Shown one piece after another: positions 12,016-22,300 of a DNA stretch of 64,000 nt. The notes under the pieces were generated by a model. It did not search any database. It saw nothing but the letters and a program-made list of their open reading frames with translations, and was not told the DNA's origin. Position 1 is the first letter of the stretch, and each line of letters starts with the position of its first letter. Origin of the DNA: Dactylis glomerata (taxonomy: Eukaryota > Streptophyta > Magnoliopsida > Poales > Poaceae); contig QXEO01000247.1 of NCBI GenBank assembly GCA_007115705.1, forward strand, positions 15,445,319-15,509,318. The letters run 5' to 3'. The translations under genes were made by a program, and so were the position numbers.

Positions 12016-14033
12016 ATGGCTGCCGCCGCAAGGAAGCGCCGCCGCCCCGCAGTGATAGCCACGGATAGCAGCACGATTGTGCCCCCGCATGCTGGCGCGG
12101 GCGCAATGGCAGCCCCCTTGGCGTCGTTGCCTGGAGATTTGCTTCGTCTGATTGCGTGGCGCGTTTTGGCCGGCGATCTGCTGGATTACGTCCGCTTCCG
12201 CGCAGTCTGCACCAGTTGGCGGTCTGCCACCGTCTGTCCGCGCGGCCACGGCATCACCGATCCGCGCTTCCACCCGCGCCGCTGGATGATGCTGACCGAA
12301 GGTCATGGCCTCTACCCCGGTTATGGCAAGCTTGATGGGTACGTCCGCTTCTTCAACCTTGACACCGGAACCTTTGTCCGTGTCAAGCTCCCGTTGTTCA
12401 GGAACCACTGCGCGCTTGACAGTGTCGACGGCCTGCTCCTTCTCCAAAGGGACGAGGACACCGTTATCCATGTCCTCCACCCTTTCACTGGCGATATTGC
12501 TGAGCTTCCACCACTGGCCACCCTCCTCAATCAGCTGGACGGTTATCTCATCGGAGCATCTGAGTGGGATAGGTGGTTCTCCATCAGATACAATCTATGT
12601 GCTTCAGTTTCTTGCTATGCCGGAATCACCACAGCCATGCTCGTATTCCATCATCTGTCTCGTGTAGCATTTGCCACCACTCAGGACCGGCAGTGGACTA
12701 TGACAAGCTGGGAGGTTCCACATAGTATTCGACCCTTGTCATTCTGTGGCAAGATATATGTGGTGCATAACCCCTCTCCCACGGTTACATCACAAGTTCT
12801 AGAGATAGATCATCCCCTTCAGGACGAGATGGGTATAGGTTTTCAGCAGCCGGCACCACCAAGGCTAGTGGCCACATGTCCGCCGAATATTCTCCGCTAC
12901 CCCCTCTATCTGGTAGAATGTGACTCCGAGATCTTGGTGGTTGGTCACACCGACAATTCCTTTTCGCACATTTTAGTACACAAACTTGCGGATCTTATAT
13001 TGGGAAGGTTTATCCCCGTAAAAAGCATCGGTGACCGTGCCCTCTTCATTGAAGAAAGGTGTCTGAGTGTCTCCTCTAAGTCGTTACCTACTGTCATGGC
13101 TGAAACTGTCATCTACACACATCCAGAAACCCGTGATTTTGCACAATACCAACTTGGTACTGGCATTTGGTCTCACCCTATTGATGAATGCGGGATAGAT
13201 GGCTTTGCCCCGGGCCCTTGTAGCCTCATCCACCATGTGCTGAGCTGCTGTATCCGCAACGTCTGGTAAGTAATTACTTGTTATTCTCGCTGATACTTGC
13301 ACATCTTATTTAAGTGCCTAGATGACGATTTTCTTCCAGGAGCTAAGAGGTTACTGTTGTGTAGGAACAAAGGGCTGATATATTCTAAAAAGGAATATAG
13401 TAAGCCTGGATGGCTTCTTTGGAAGGTGAAAAGAAAGTTCCGCAATGGGGTAAACATTGCTCACCGTTTGTCAATTGTTTTATTAATTATTTCTAGCGCA
13501 CCGGTTCTGGACTAGGATTTAATTGTCAAATGCCTAAGCCTTATGACCTATCTTTTACTCTAAAAAATGCTTAAGCCTCGCAGTAGTATGCATTTGCCCT
13601 TGGTCCAGTACCAGTTGCATTTAACTTGCTGTTAAAACCTATAACTGCTTTTGAATGTGAAATGGAGTTTAAATTCATATTTTCTAAATTATGTTTAGGT
13701 TGATTCCAATCAATATTTGGTGAATTAGAAATATGTGAATCCATGTTATTGGCAGCACCAATATGGGGTTAAATCATCTAGTTCTGAAAGTTATGCAAAT
13801 AATCTAGACTTTTCACACAATCTATTAGTTCCACACAAAAAAGCTAAATGATCATGTTTGTTCCCCGTGCTACAAAAGGACAAATTAAAGTTAGTGCATA
13901 TTTAGTAGATTCTTTACCAAGATCGATGTATATGTGCTTTTCTTATTTAATTTGTTTGATCGTTTTGGCGTAGTTGTATGATCACCTACATGACAACTTG
14001 TGTCTGCTTGTGTGTTCTTTTTGCTAGTGCTGA
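12016..14033 (+). CDS. F-box/DUF295 (KIB1-4 beta-propeller type) protein, gene A
   Basis: Probable substrate-recognition subunit of an SCF ubiquitin ligase. Predicted exons are 12016-13265, 13365-13449 and 14028-14033 (446 residues). Donors GTAAGT and GTAAAC and acceptors TGTAG and GCTAG are visible. Exon 2 reads NKGLIYSKKEY then PGWLLWKVKRKF, clearly coding; exon 3 adds one codon before TGA, so the C-terminus is tentative, and retention of intron 2 would end at 13515 instead. The start ATG at 12016 has a good context (GCCATGG), and the frame is also open upstream. The F-box is at about residues 34-72 (LPGDLLRLIAWRV, then VRFRAVCTSWRS). The DUF295-like domain fills most of the rest, with FNLDTGTFVRVKLP and LHPFTGDIAELPPL. 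The first 50 or so residues differ from A' and A'', while the rest is almost identical to A'. Targets are unknown. Confidence 0.88.
13266..13364 (+). other. Intron 1 of gene A
   Basis: GTAAGT donor within a TGG codon, with acceptor GTGTAG at 13364. An alternative acceptor TTCCAG at 13339 would give a stop codon immediately (WS then TAA), so the downstream site is preferred. The same choice recurs in gene B. Confidence 0.7.
13450..14027 (+). other. Intron 2 of gene A (predicted)
   Basis: AT-rich 578-base stretch with a GTAAAC donor and TTTTTGCTAG acceptor. Gene B has a homologous intron at 18054-18561. I see no RNA gene or element inside it. Confidence 0.55.
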
Positions 14034-14697
14034 ATGGCCCTTCTTGCGTGGAGATGCATGTTACCCGGTGCTCGGATTTTCTCTACATCACCCTTAGTTC
14101 CTCACCACCATGAACTAGAGAGGCTACTCAGGATACTCCGTCCTGCTGCGCTGATCAGCTGTTATATGTTATGATCTGCAACTGTGCACTGGTCTGTTAA
14201 ACTATTGTGCTTCGTTCGTCTTCAGCAGTAATGTAGCCTTGCTAAATATTTTTCAGTTAAGTCAGCGACATCGAGTTGGTACCAGATGTCTTTTGTTCAG
14301 CCTATATATGTGGTCGGCCAGTCTCTTTAAGCACTGATCAGATATGACTATGTTAGCGATTCTCGTCAATTTAGGTGTTTAGATGTGAAATCGTCTCCTT
14401 TTTACGAATTTCATGATATGGTGTTTTGATCGCAATGCACACGATGATACACTAATTCTTCAGATATTTCGATTTACGTGGGCGTTTTATGGGTCTTTAG
14501 TGGAGCTGATCTGGCATCATGACGAAGCTTTGCCTTTGTCAAACCGGCCGGAGAGCACACTGGCTGTCTCCAGTGTTGTTTATCTGACGCCACAAATACG
14601 ATACGCCGGACGCGGCACTAAGGGCATGTACAATGAAAGGCTTTTAGATATGCGCTTAAGCGAGCAAATATAAATATCCTAAAATTATTTATGGCCT
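14034..14697 (+). other. 3' flank of gene A
   Basis: The likely 3' UTR and downstream sequence, homologous to the 3' flanks of gene B (18568 onward) and A' (38450 onward). Small open frames here, such as 14413-14673, have no recognisable similarity and are not called. Confidence 0.5.
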
Positions 14698-14802
14698 AAG
14701 TGCCTCGTCTCACAACGGGGAGAGCTAATATCGGTCGCTTAGCTTGATAAAATAAAAATAAAATCGACGATAGCGTTCAGACTCTCCCAACGCGAGGCAC
14801 TT
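14698..14802. repeat. Foldback (inverted-repeat) sequence, MITE-like remnant
   Basis: AAGTGCCTCG (14698-14707) is the exact reverse complement of CGAGGCACTT (14793-14802). Just inside, GGGAGAG (14718-14724) pairs with CTCTCCC (14782-14788). The arms enclose an AT-rich centre. The size and form suggest a small non-autonomous DNA element, but I see no clean target duplication. Confidence 0.5.
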
Positions 14803-14848
14803 GCGGCCGAACCCGACAGGCATACCAGAATCCCAAATCCTCAGGATG

Positions 14849-15027
14849 TGAATGGGCCGTCGGTCCAATGGTAAGGAGCACAGTGGTGCTTCTTCTGGTC
14901 GCGCGCTCGAGACCCGGTGGACGCGAATTAATTTGTGGGTTTTCGCGCTGCACAGCCTCACATCCATCTTCTTAATCTTAATTACAAAGCCACAAGGGTT
15001 CCTCCCCCTGTTGGTCTCCTTTTTTTT
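14849..15027 (+). mobile_element. tRNA-derived SINE (copy 1)
   Basis: The 179-bp insert has an A-box-like GGTCCAATGGTAAGG and a B-box-like GCTCGAGACCC in its 5' part, and a TTACAAAGCCACAAGGGTT tail region ending in a short poly(T), as in grass SINEs of the Au/p-SINE type. It is flanked by ATCCTCAGGATG (14837-14848) and ATCATCAGGATG (15028-15039), a 12-bp target duplication with one mismatch. The paralogous flank upstream of A' (about 36006-36030) has a single copy of this site and no insert, which confirms the boundaries. Confidence 0.85.
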
Positions 15028-15196
15028 ATCATCAGGATGAAGGGAATCCTGAAGAATTTTGTCGTGTCTGGTTTCAGAAGCCAACGCCTGAACCCAGTCG
15101 GTCCCTGTTGTCTCCCTGATGATAATAATACCACAACCTCCATAACCTGAATTAACCATCATAACGACTGTCGATGCTGAATTCAGGCTCCACTTC

Positions 15197-16308
15197 TTTT
15201 TTTTTTTTTGATAAAGAGAATATATTAATACCAAGATGATACCAAAATACACCCAGCCTCTGCAACAACATAATGTCCAAAGCAAGTCTAGACACTAAGA
15301 ATGCACACAGCTAAAAAAAGAACAAAACAAAACAAAGACCTCGTCGAAACAATCAGAGACTCGCAGCAGCAAATACACCACCGGTGGTGATGACAATAAC
15401 ACTGCTACAAAACGCCGATTGCCTTACACGCAAACTTCTTCCAAACCATTGTGGGCACTCCCTGAAATCTTCACCGACTCTCGACTCAATACGAGCATGT
15501 GAGATAGAACCTGCAGCATCTATCCGGCCTCCTTCAAATTCCCCATCGACACCTTGATAATCACGGCAATATATGTGCCAAGGCGGAACCAAGGTGGATG
15601 AAGGCCGCCACTAGCCATAGATGAATCTTCATGTCGCCATCTTCAAAGATGGCATGTCCGGCCACACTCCCGCGAAGGCATAGCAGGCGATATGCCCAAT
15701 GCTCTGCCCACCACAGATGTGTTGCTCCAGCTCCTGAAGATCCAATCGCACACGTAGCAGCTCCTGAAATCTTGAGGTCGCCTGCATACCCCTGAGGGCG
15801 TGATGCAGTGAACGAAGTTTGAAGGATGTGTGGAGAGGCCGGTGCTGCCGCTGACAGCTGCAGCTTGCGCATCGGATGGTATCCAAAACGGCATGCGCCG
15901 TACCTGGGACCAAAACAATCTCATGCGGCACCACAGCTAGCTCAAGATCTCGTTGTCCTCGTCGTGGCAGACGGACGCGGAGATCTCGTGCGGCAGGAGC
16001 GCGCTCGCCGTGATCTTAGCCTTACCGGACACCATGTCCTCGAGGGAAGCATGCCCGTACTTGAAGGCCACGGCCAGCAGGGAGCAACAGCAGCAGTCCT
16101 GGGAGCACACCACCTCCACCAGGGCGCGGATCCGAAGAGGATCAGCCACCGCCGGGAAGGCCACGGGATGGGATCCAGCCGCGTGGGGTTAAAGAACGAA
16201 CAGAAAAAAAGGGGGGGCCATGCCGCGCCGCCGCCGTCAGCCGACCGGCGGCCTCCTCCGGTGGCGGCGAGGAGGATTGAGGTGGTTGGGAGAAGTTTTT
16301 GGTGGCGG
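15197..16308 (-). mobile_element. LINE-like (non-LTR) retroposon, present only in copy 1
   Basis: On the plus strand it opens with a poly(T) run (15197-15209), followed by GATAAAGAGAATATATTAAT, the complement of a typical plant LINE 3' end. Its other end is GC-rich, as in retroposon 5' regions. The matching site in copy 2 (39601-39640) has no insert. There the 30 bases at 39608-39637 are present that are missing from copy 1, and a related version of them occurs upstream of A' near 36163. The insertion therefore came with a target deletion. No reverse transcriptase is encoded. Several overlapping frames (for example 15826-16326) are open but look non-coding. Confidence 0.75.
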
Positions 16309-16590
16309 CCAAAATACCTAGTGTGACTAGGAGCGGATTGCGTCCGTTTGTTCAGTGTACACTAGGCATCTCAACTTTGTGTTGGCACGGCAACGAGCCA
16401 AGCGATTAGGAAGGCCTGAAAAGCAGCTACAAATTTGCAAATCAAATCACAAGCAATTAATCTCTGATTGATTTCCTTTCCCTTTTTTGATGCTACCCTG
16501 ATTACTTCTCCTACTCCTACCAGAAACGTTCGTTGAGCTTCTGCCTTCCTATGAATCTGCCTCATCAGACCTGTACATTGGCACGCGGTG
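16309..16590 (+). promoter_or_regulatory. Upstream region of gene B
   Basis: Homologous to the upstream regions of A' (36196-36419), A'' and B', with shared blocks around CTAGTGTGACTAGGAGC, the CTTTGTGTTGGCACG phrase and the CTCATCAGACCTG phrase before the start codon. The shared blocks suggest a common promoter inherited by gene duplication. I cannot place a transcription start. Confidence 0.5.
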
Positions 16591-18567
16591 ATGACACCGT
16601 CGATCGAGGTCTCTTCCGGTTCCGCGCCGCTGGCCATGACTACAGGCAGTCGGCGTCGGCGCTACGCGGTGGAAACCTTGGATCCTGCCATGGCGGCGCC
16701 CTATTCTCTCTCTCCATGGGCGTCGTTACTGCCCGGAGATCTGCTTCGCCTGATAGCCTGGCGCATTTTAGAGGGCGATTTTCTGGATTACGTCCGCTTC
16801 CGCGCCGTCTGCACCAGTTGGCGGTCCGGCACCGTCTGTCCGCGCGGCCGTGGCGTCACCGATCAGCGCTTCCACCCGCGCCGCTGGATGATGCTGACCG
16901 AGGGTCATGGACTCTACCCTGGACATGGCAAGTTGGGTGGGCACGTCCGCTTCTTCAATCTCTACACCGGAACATTCGTCCGTGTCAAGCTCCCATTGTT
17001 CAGGAACCACTGCGCCCTCGACAGTGTCGACGGCCTGCTCATACTCCAAAGGGACGAAGACACCGTCATCCGTGTCCTCCACCCTTTCACCGGCGACATT
17101 GCCGAGCTCCCACCACTAGCCACCCTCCTCACTCAGCTGGACGGTTTTGTCAACGGAGTACCTGAGAGTGAGAGGTGGTACTTCATCAGAGACAATATAT
17201 GTGCTTCAGTCTCCTGCAATGCCGGAAGAATAACTGTTATGCTTGCATTCCGTCATTTGTGTCGTGTAGCCTTTGCTACCTCTCAGGACCGGAATTGGAC
17301 TATGACAAGTTGGGAGGTTCCACGTAATGTTCGACCCTTGTCATTCCGCGGCAAGCTATACATGGTGCATAGCTCCTCTGCCATGGTTACATCACAAGTT
17401 CTCCAGATAGATCATCCCCTGCAGGAAGAGATGGGCTTAGGTTTTCGGCAGCCAGCACCACCAAGGTTAGTCGCCTCATGTTCGCCAGATAATCTCTGCT
17501 ACCCCGCTTATCTGGTAGAATGTGACTCAGAGATCTTGGTCGTTGGTCATAGTGATCGCTCCTTTTCTCACGTTATAGTATACAAACTTGCGGATCTTAT
17601 GTTGGGAAGGTTTATCCCCATAACAAGCATCGGAGATCGTGCCCTCTTTGTCGGACAAAGGTCTTTGAGTGTCTCCTCTAAGTCGTTACCTACCATCATG
17701 GCTGAAACTGTCATCTGCACACATCCAAGAACGCATGCTTTTGCACAATACCAACTTGGTACTGACATTTGGTCTCGACCCATCGATGAATGCGCGCTAG
17801 ATGGCTTTGCCCCAGGTCCTTGTAGCCTCATTCACCATGTCCTGAGCTGCTGCATTCGCAACGTCTGGTATGTAACTACTTGTTATTCTTACTGCCCTTG
17901 CAGATCTTATTTACTGGTCCAGATAACTTTTTTTTCTAGGAGCTAATAGGTTATTAATTATTGTGTAGGAACAAAGGACTGATATATTGTAAAAAGGAAT
18001 ATAAGAAGCCTGGATGGCTTGTCTGGAAGGTCAAAAGAAAGTTTCGCAATTGGGTAAACCTTTCTCACAGTTAGTCCATTGTTTTAGTACTGGTTCTAGG
18101 CTAGGATTTATTTTTCAAATTCTTAAGTCACACAATAATATAGGTCGGCCCTTGGTTCAGTCCCAGTGGAAATAAACTCGGCTCTAAAACCCCTAGCATC
18201 TTTGGAAAGTGAAATGGAGTTCAAATTCGCGGTTTTCTAAATTGTTATTAGGTGGATTTAATCAACATTTAGTAAACTAGAATTAATATTTGAATCCATG
18301 TTAGTGGCAGCACCAATATCAATATGGGTTAAGCCATCTAGTTCTGAAAGTTATGTGCACGAAAAGGCTAAACAATCTATGTTTCTTCCCTGCACTATAT
18401 ATGGACGAAGTTATTGCATATCTAGGAGCTTGCACAAACTGATTCATTACCTAGGTCGATGTATATGTGCTTTTCTTTTTTTATTTGTTTGATCTTTTTG
18501 CTGTAGCCGTATGTTCACCTATATGACATCTTGTTGTCTGATTGTTTATTCTTTTTGCTAGAGCTGA
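16591..18567 (+). CDS. F-box/DUF295 protein, gene B
   Basis: A paralog of gene A in the same orientation, with the same probable role in an SCF ubiquitin ligase. Predicted exons are 16591-17867, 17969-18053 and 18562-18567 (455 residues). The donors are GTATGT and GTAAAC and the acceptors TGTAG and GCTAG. The start is the ATG of the MTPSIEV reading; another in-frame ATG with good context lies at 16636 (MTTGSRRRR). The F-box lies at about residues 45-84 (LPGDLLRLIAWRI, then FRAVCTSWRSG). The DUF295-like body includes FFNLYTGTFVRVKLP, LHPFTGDIAELPPL and VTSQVLQIDHPL. It differs from A at many positions along the whole length, so the A/B duplication is much older than the segmental duplication. 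Exon 3 is one codon long, so the exact C-terminus is tentative. Confidence 0.88.
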
Positions 18568-18921
18568 ATGGCCCTTCTTTCGTGGAGATGCATGCTAGCT
18601 ATCTGGTGCACAGATTTTCTCTACATCATCCTTTCCACCATGAACTAGAGAGGCTACTCAGGATACTACGTCCTGCTGCGCTGAGCTGTTATGTCATGGT
18701 CTGCAACTCTGGACTGAGTTGTTAAACTGTTTGGTTTCGTTTGTCGTCAGCAGTAGTGTAGCTTTGGTAAACTCGACATGATTTTCAGTTAAGTCAGCGA
18801 CATTGAGTTGGTATTGGGTGTCTTTTGTACGGATTATATATATGTGGGCAGCCAGTGCCTTTAAGCACTGAACAAATGTTATCTACTCGAGTCATTTCAG
18901 ATGTTGGTCTGGCAATCGAAG
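18568..18921 (+). other. 3' flank of gene B up to the transposon
   Basis: Homologous to the 3' flank of gene A as far as the TTTAAGCACTGA phrase near 18859. The homology then fades and the transposon begins at 18922. No other feature is seen. Confidence 0.5.
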
Positions 18922-18954
18922 CACTGCTTATTCCCACGCTACGGGAACAAGTCA

Positions 18955-19256
18955 ATACGCCGACGGCCCAGAGCTATGCCGACGGCTTTTTGTCGGGGCC
19001 GTCGGCGTAGCTCGTTGAATAGGAATCCTACGAAAAAGGCCGTCGGCGTAGAAAAGCCGTCGGCCTAGTTATCTACGCCGACGGCAAAGCCGTCGGCATA
19101 GCAAAGCCGTCGGCCTACGAAGGTATGCCGACAGCAAAGCCGTCGGCATATCAAAGCCGTCGGCCCAAGGTGGGCCCATAAACTGCAACCCTAACGGTGT
19201 CACGGGAGGAGCGTCTGTCCAATCTATGCCGACGGCAATACCGTCGGCTTAGATTT
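18955..19256. repeat. Left subterminal GCCGACGGC palindrome cluster
   Basis: About a dozen GCCGACGGC or GCCGTCGGC 9-mers lie in 300 bases. They are often arranged as GCCGACGGC-AAA-GCCGTCGGC hairpins with three-base loops. In CACTA elements, subterminal repeats of this kind bind the transposase; that role is inference here. Confidence 0.85.
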
Positions 19257-19394
19257 TTCCAAAAAAAAATCCCGCATTTGGTTTCATGATAATTTATGCA
19301 CCACTAAAATATATCATAAAATAACAAAATATAGATATTTTGATGTTTTAAGATTTCAGAAAATGATGTATGGGATCGCATGAAATGACACGAT

Positions 19395-22300
19395 AGGAAG
19401 TTCGCACCACGGGTCTATGATGTTCTTGGACTCTACGGTGTTGTTCCATGTTGAAATCCCCCAAAGCTATCACTTCTCCCTAATATATGTAGTTATGTGT
19501 GTTATGGTGCTTAGAGAGGCAACATATATCTCCGAGGTGTCACCATCTTCAGACGTACACATGCGATAACACTCTCGAAAATCTCAGGCGTAGGACGGCA
19601 AACTCCCACGACGGGTCTACTAGGGGGCTCTTGGCCTCCACGGTGTTGTTATGTGCTCCTATTGCCTAACCAAACAAAATAAAGTAAAAAGGTCCACCGG
19701 TCCACCGTCGTTGAAGGGAAGTCAAAGGGGTAGACCACGTGGGCCCACCTGGCTAGAGTTTTGATGTACGCCGAGCCTGAGAAGAGTAGGAATCCCCCCC
19801 AAAGCTATCACTTTCCCCTAATATATGTAGATATGTGTGTTAGGGTGTTTAAAGAGGCAACATCTATCTCCGAGGTGTCACCCTCTTCAGACGTACACAT
19901 GCGATAACACTCTCGAAAATCTCGAGCGTAGGGCGAGAAACTCCCACGACGGGTCTACTAGGGGGGATCTTGGACTCCACGGTGTTGTTCCATGCTCCTA
20001 TATCCTAACCAAACAAAATAAAGTAAAATGGTCCATCGGTCAACCATCGTTGGATGGAAGTGAAAGGGGTAGACCGCGCGGGCACACCTGGCTAGAGTTT
20101 TGATGTACGCGGAGCCTGAGAAGAGTAGGAATCCTCCCAAAGCTATCACTTTCCCCTAATATATGTAGTTACGTGTGTTAGGGTGCTTAGAGAGGCAACA
20201 TCTATCTTCGAGGTGTCACCCTCTTTAGACGTACACATGCGATAACACTCTCAAAAATCACGAGCGTAGGGCGGGAAACTCCCATGACGGGTCTACTAGG
20301 GGGATCTTGGACTCCACGGTGTTGTTACATGCTCCTATTGCCTAACCAAACAAAATAAAGTAAAAAGGTCCACCGGTCAACCGTCGTTGGAGGGAAGTCA
20401 AAGGGGTAGACCGCGCGGGCCCACCTGGCTAGAGTTTCTATGTACGCGGAGCCTGAGAAGAGTAGGAATCCCCCCAACGCTATCACTTTCCCCTAATATA
20501 TCTAGCTACGTGTGTTAGGGTGTTTAGATAGGCAACATCTATCTCCGAGGTGTCACCCTCTTTAGACGTACACATGCGATAACACTCTCGAAAATCTCGG
20601 GTGTAGGGTGGGAAACTCCCAAGACGGGTCTACTAGGGGGGATCTTGGACTCCACGGTGTTGTTCCATGCTCCTATTTCCTAACCAAACAAAATAAAGTA
20701 AAAAGGTCCACCGGTCAACCGTCGTTGGAGGGAAGTCAAAGGGGTAGACCACGCGGGCCCACCTAGCTAGAGTTTCGATGTACGCAGAGCCTGAAAAGAG
20801 TAGGAATCCCCCCAAAGCTATCACTTTCCCCTAATATATGTAGTTACATGTGTTAGGGTGTTTAGAGAGGCAACATCTATCTCCGAGGTGACACGCCCTC
20901 TTCAGATGTACACATGCGATAACACTCTCGAAAATCTCGAGCGTAGGGCGGGAATCCCCCCAAAGCTATCACTTTCCCCTAATATATGTAGTTACGTGTG
21001 TTAGGGTGTTTAGAGAGGCAACATCTATCTCTGAGGTGTCACCCTCTTCAGACGTACACATGCGATAACACTCTCGAAAATCTCAGACGTAGGGCGGGAA
21101 ACTCCCACGACGGGTCTACTAGGGGGATCTTGGACTCCACGGTGTTGTTCCATGCTCCTATTGCCTAACCAAACAAAATAAAGTAAAAAGCTCCACCGGT
21201 CAACTGTCGTTGGTGGGAAGTCAAAGGGGTAGACCGCGCGGGCCCACCTGGCTAGAGTTTCGATGTACGCGGAGCCTGAGAAGAGTAGGAATCCCCCCAA
21301 AGCTATCACTTTCCCCTAATATATCTAGTTACGTGTGTTAGGGTGTTTAGATAGGCAACATCTATCTCCGAGGTGTCACCCTCTTCAGACGTACACATGC
21401 GATAACACTCTCAAAAATCTCGGGCGTAGGGCTGGAAACTCCCACGACGGGTCTACTAGGGGGGATCTTGGACTCCGCGGTGTTGTTCCATGCTCCTATT
21501 TCCTAACCAAACAAAATAAAGTAAAAAGGTCCACCGGTCAATCGTCGTTGGAGGGAAGTCAAAGGGGTAGACCACGCGGGCCCACCTGGCTAGAGTTTCG
21601 ATGTACACGGAGCCTGAGAAGAGTAGGAATCCCCCCAAAGCTATCACTTTCCCCTAATATATCTAGTTACGTGTGTTAGGGTGTTTAGAGAGGCAACATC
21701 TATCTCTGAGGTGTCACCCTCTTCAGACGTACACATGCGATAACACTCTCGAAAATCTCGGGCATAGGGTGGGAAACTCCCACGATGGGTCTACTAGGGG
21801 GGATCTTGGACTCGACGGTGTTGTTCCATGCTCCTATTGCCTAACCAAACAAAATAAAGTAAAAAGGTCCACCGGTCAACCGTCGTTGGAGAGAAGTCAA
21901 AGGGGTAGACCGTGCGGGCCCACCTGGCTAGAGTTTCGATGTACGTGGAGCCTGAGAAGAGTAGGAATCCCCCCAAAGCTATCACTTTCCCCTAATATAT
22001 CTAGTTACATGTGTTAGGGTGTTTAGAGAGGCAACATCTACCTCCGAGGTGTCACCCTCTTCAGACGTACACATGCGATAACACTCTCGAAAATCCGGGG
22101 CGTAGGGCGGGAAACTCCCACGACGGGTCTACTAGGGGGGATCTTGGACTCCACGGTGTTGTTCCATGCTCCTATTTCCTAACCAAACAAAATAAAGTAA
22201 AAAGGTCCACCGGTCAACCGTCGTTGGAGGGAAGTCAAAGGGGTAGACCGTGCGGGCCCACCTGGCTAGAGTTTCGATGTACGCAGAGCCTGAGAAGAGT

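Noticed and set aside
11677..12480. Minus-strand 267-codon frame over gene A
   Set aside because: Antisense shadow of the GC-rich F-box exon, including the G-rich microsatellite as poly-glycine.
14849..14930. Functional tRNA gene
   Set aside because: A- and B-box-like motifs are present, but the cloverleaf is not convincing, and the unit has target duplications and a poly(T) tail, as expected for a SINE.
14725..15285. 186-codon minus-strand frame
   Set aside because: It spans the foldback, the SINE and the edge of the LINE-like insert, so it cannot be a conserved gene.
16533..17165. 210-codon arginine/proline-rich frame overlapping gene B
   Set aside because: It is an out-of-frame shadow of the GC-rich first exon of gene B. 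The same shadow appears at 39862-40494.
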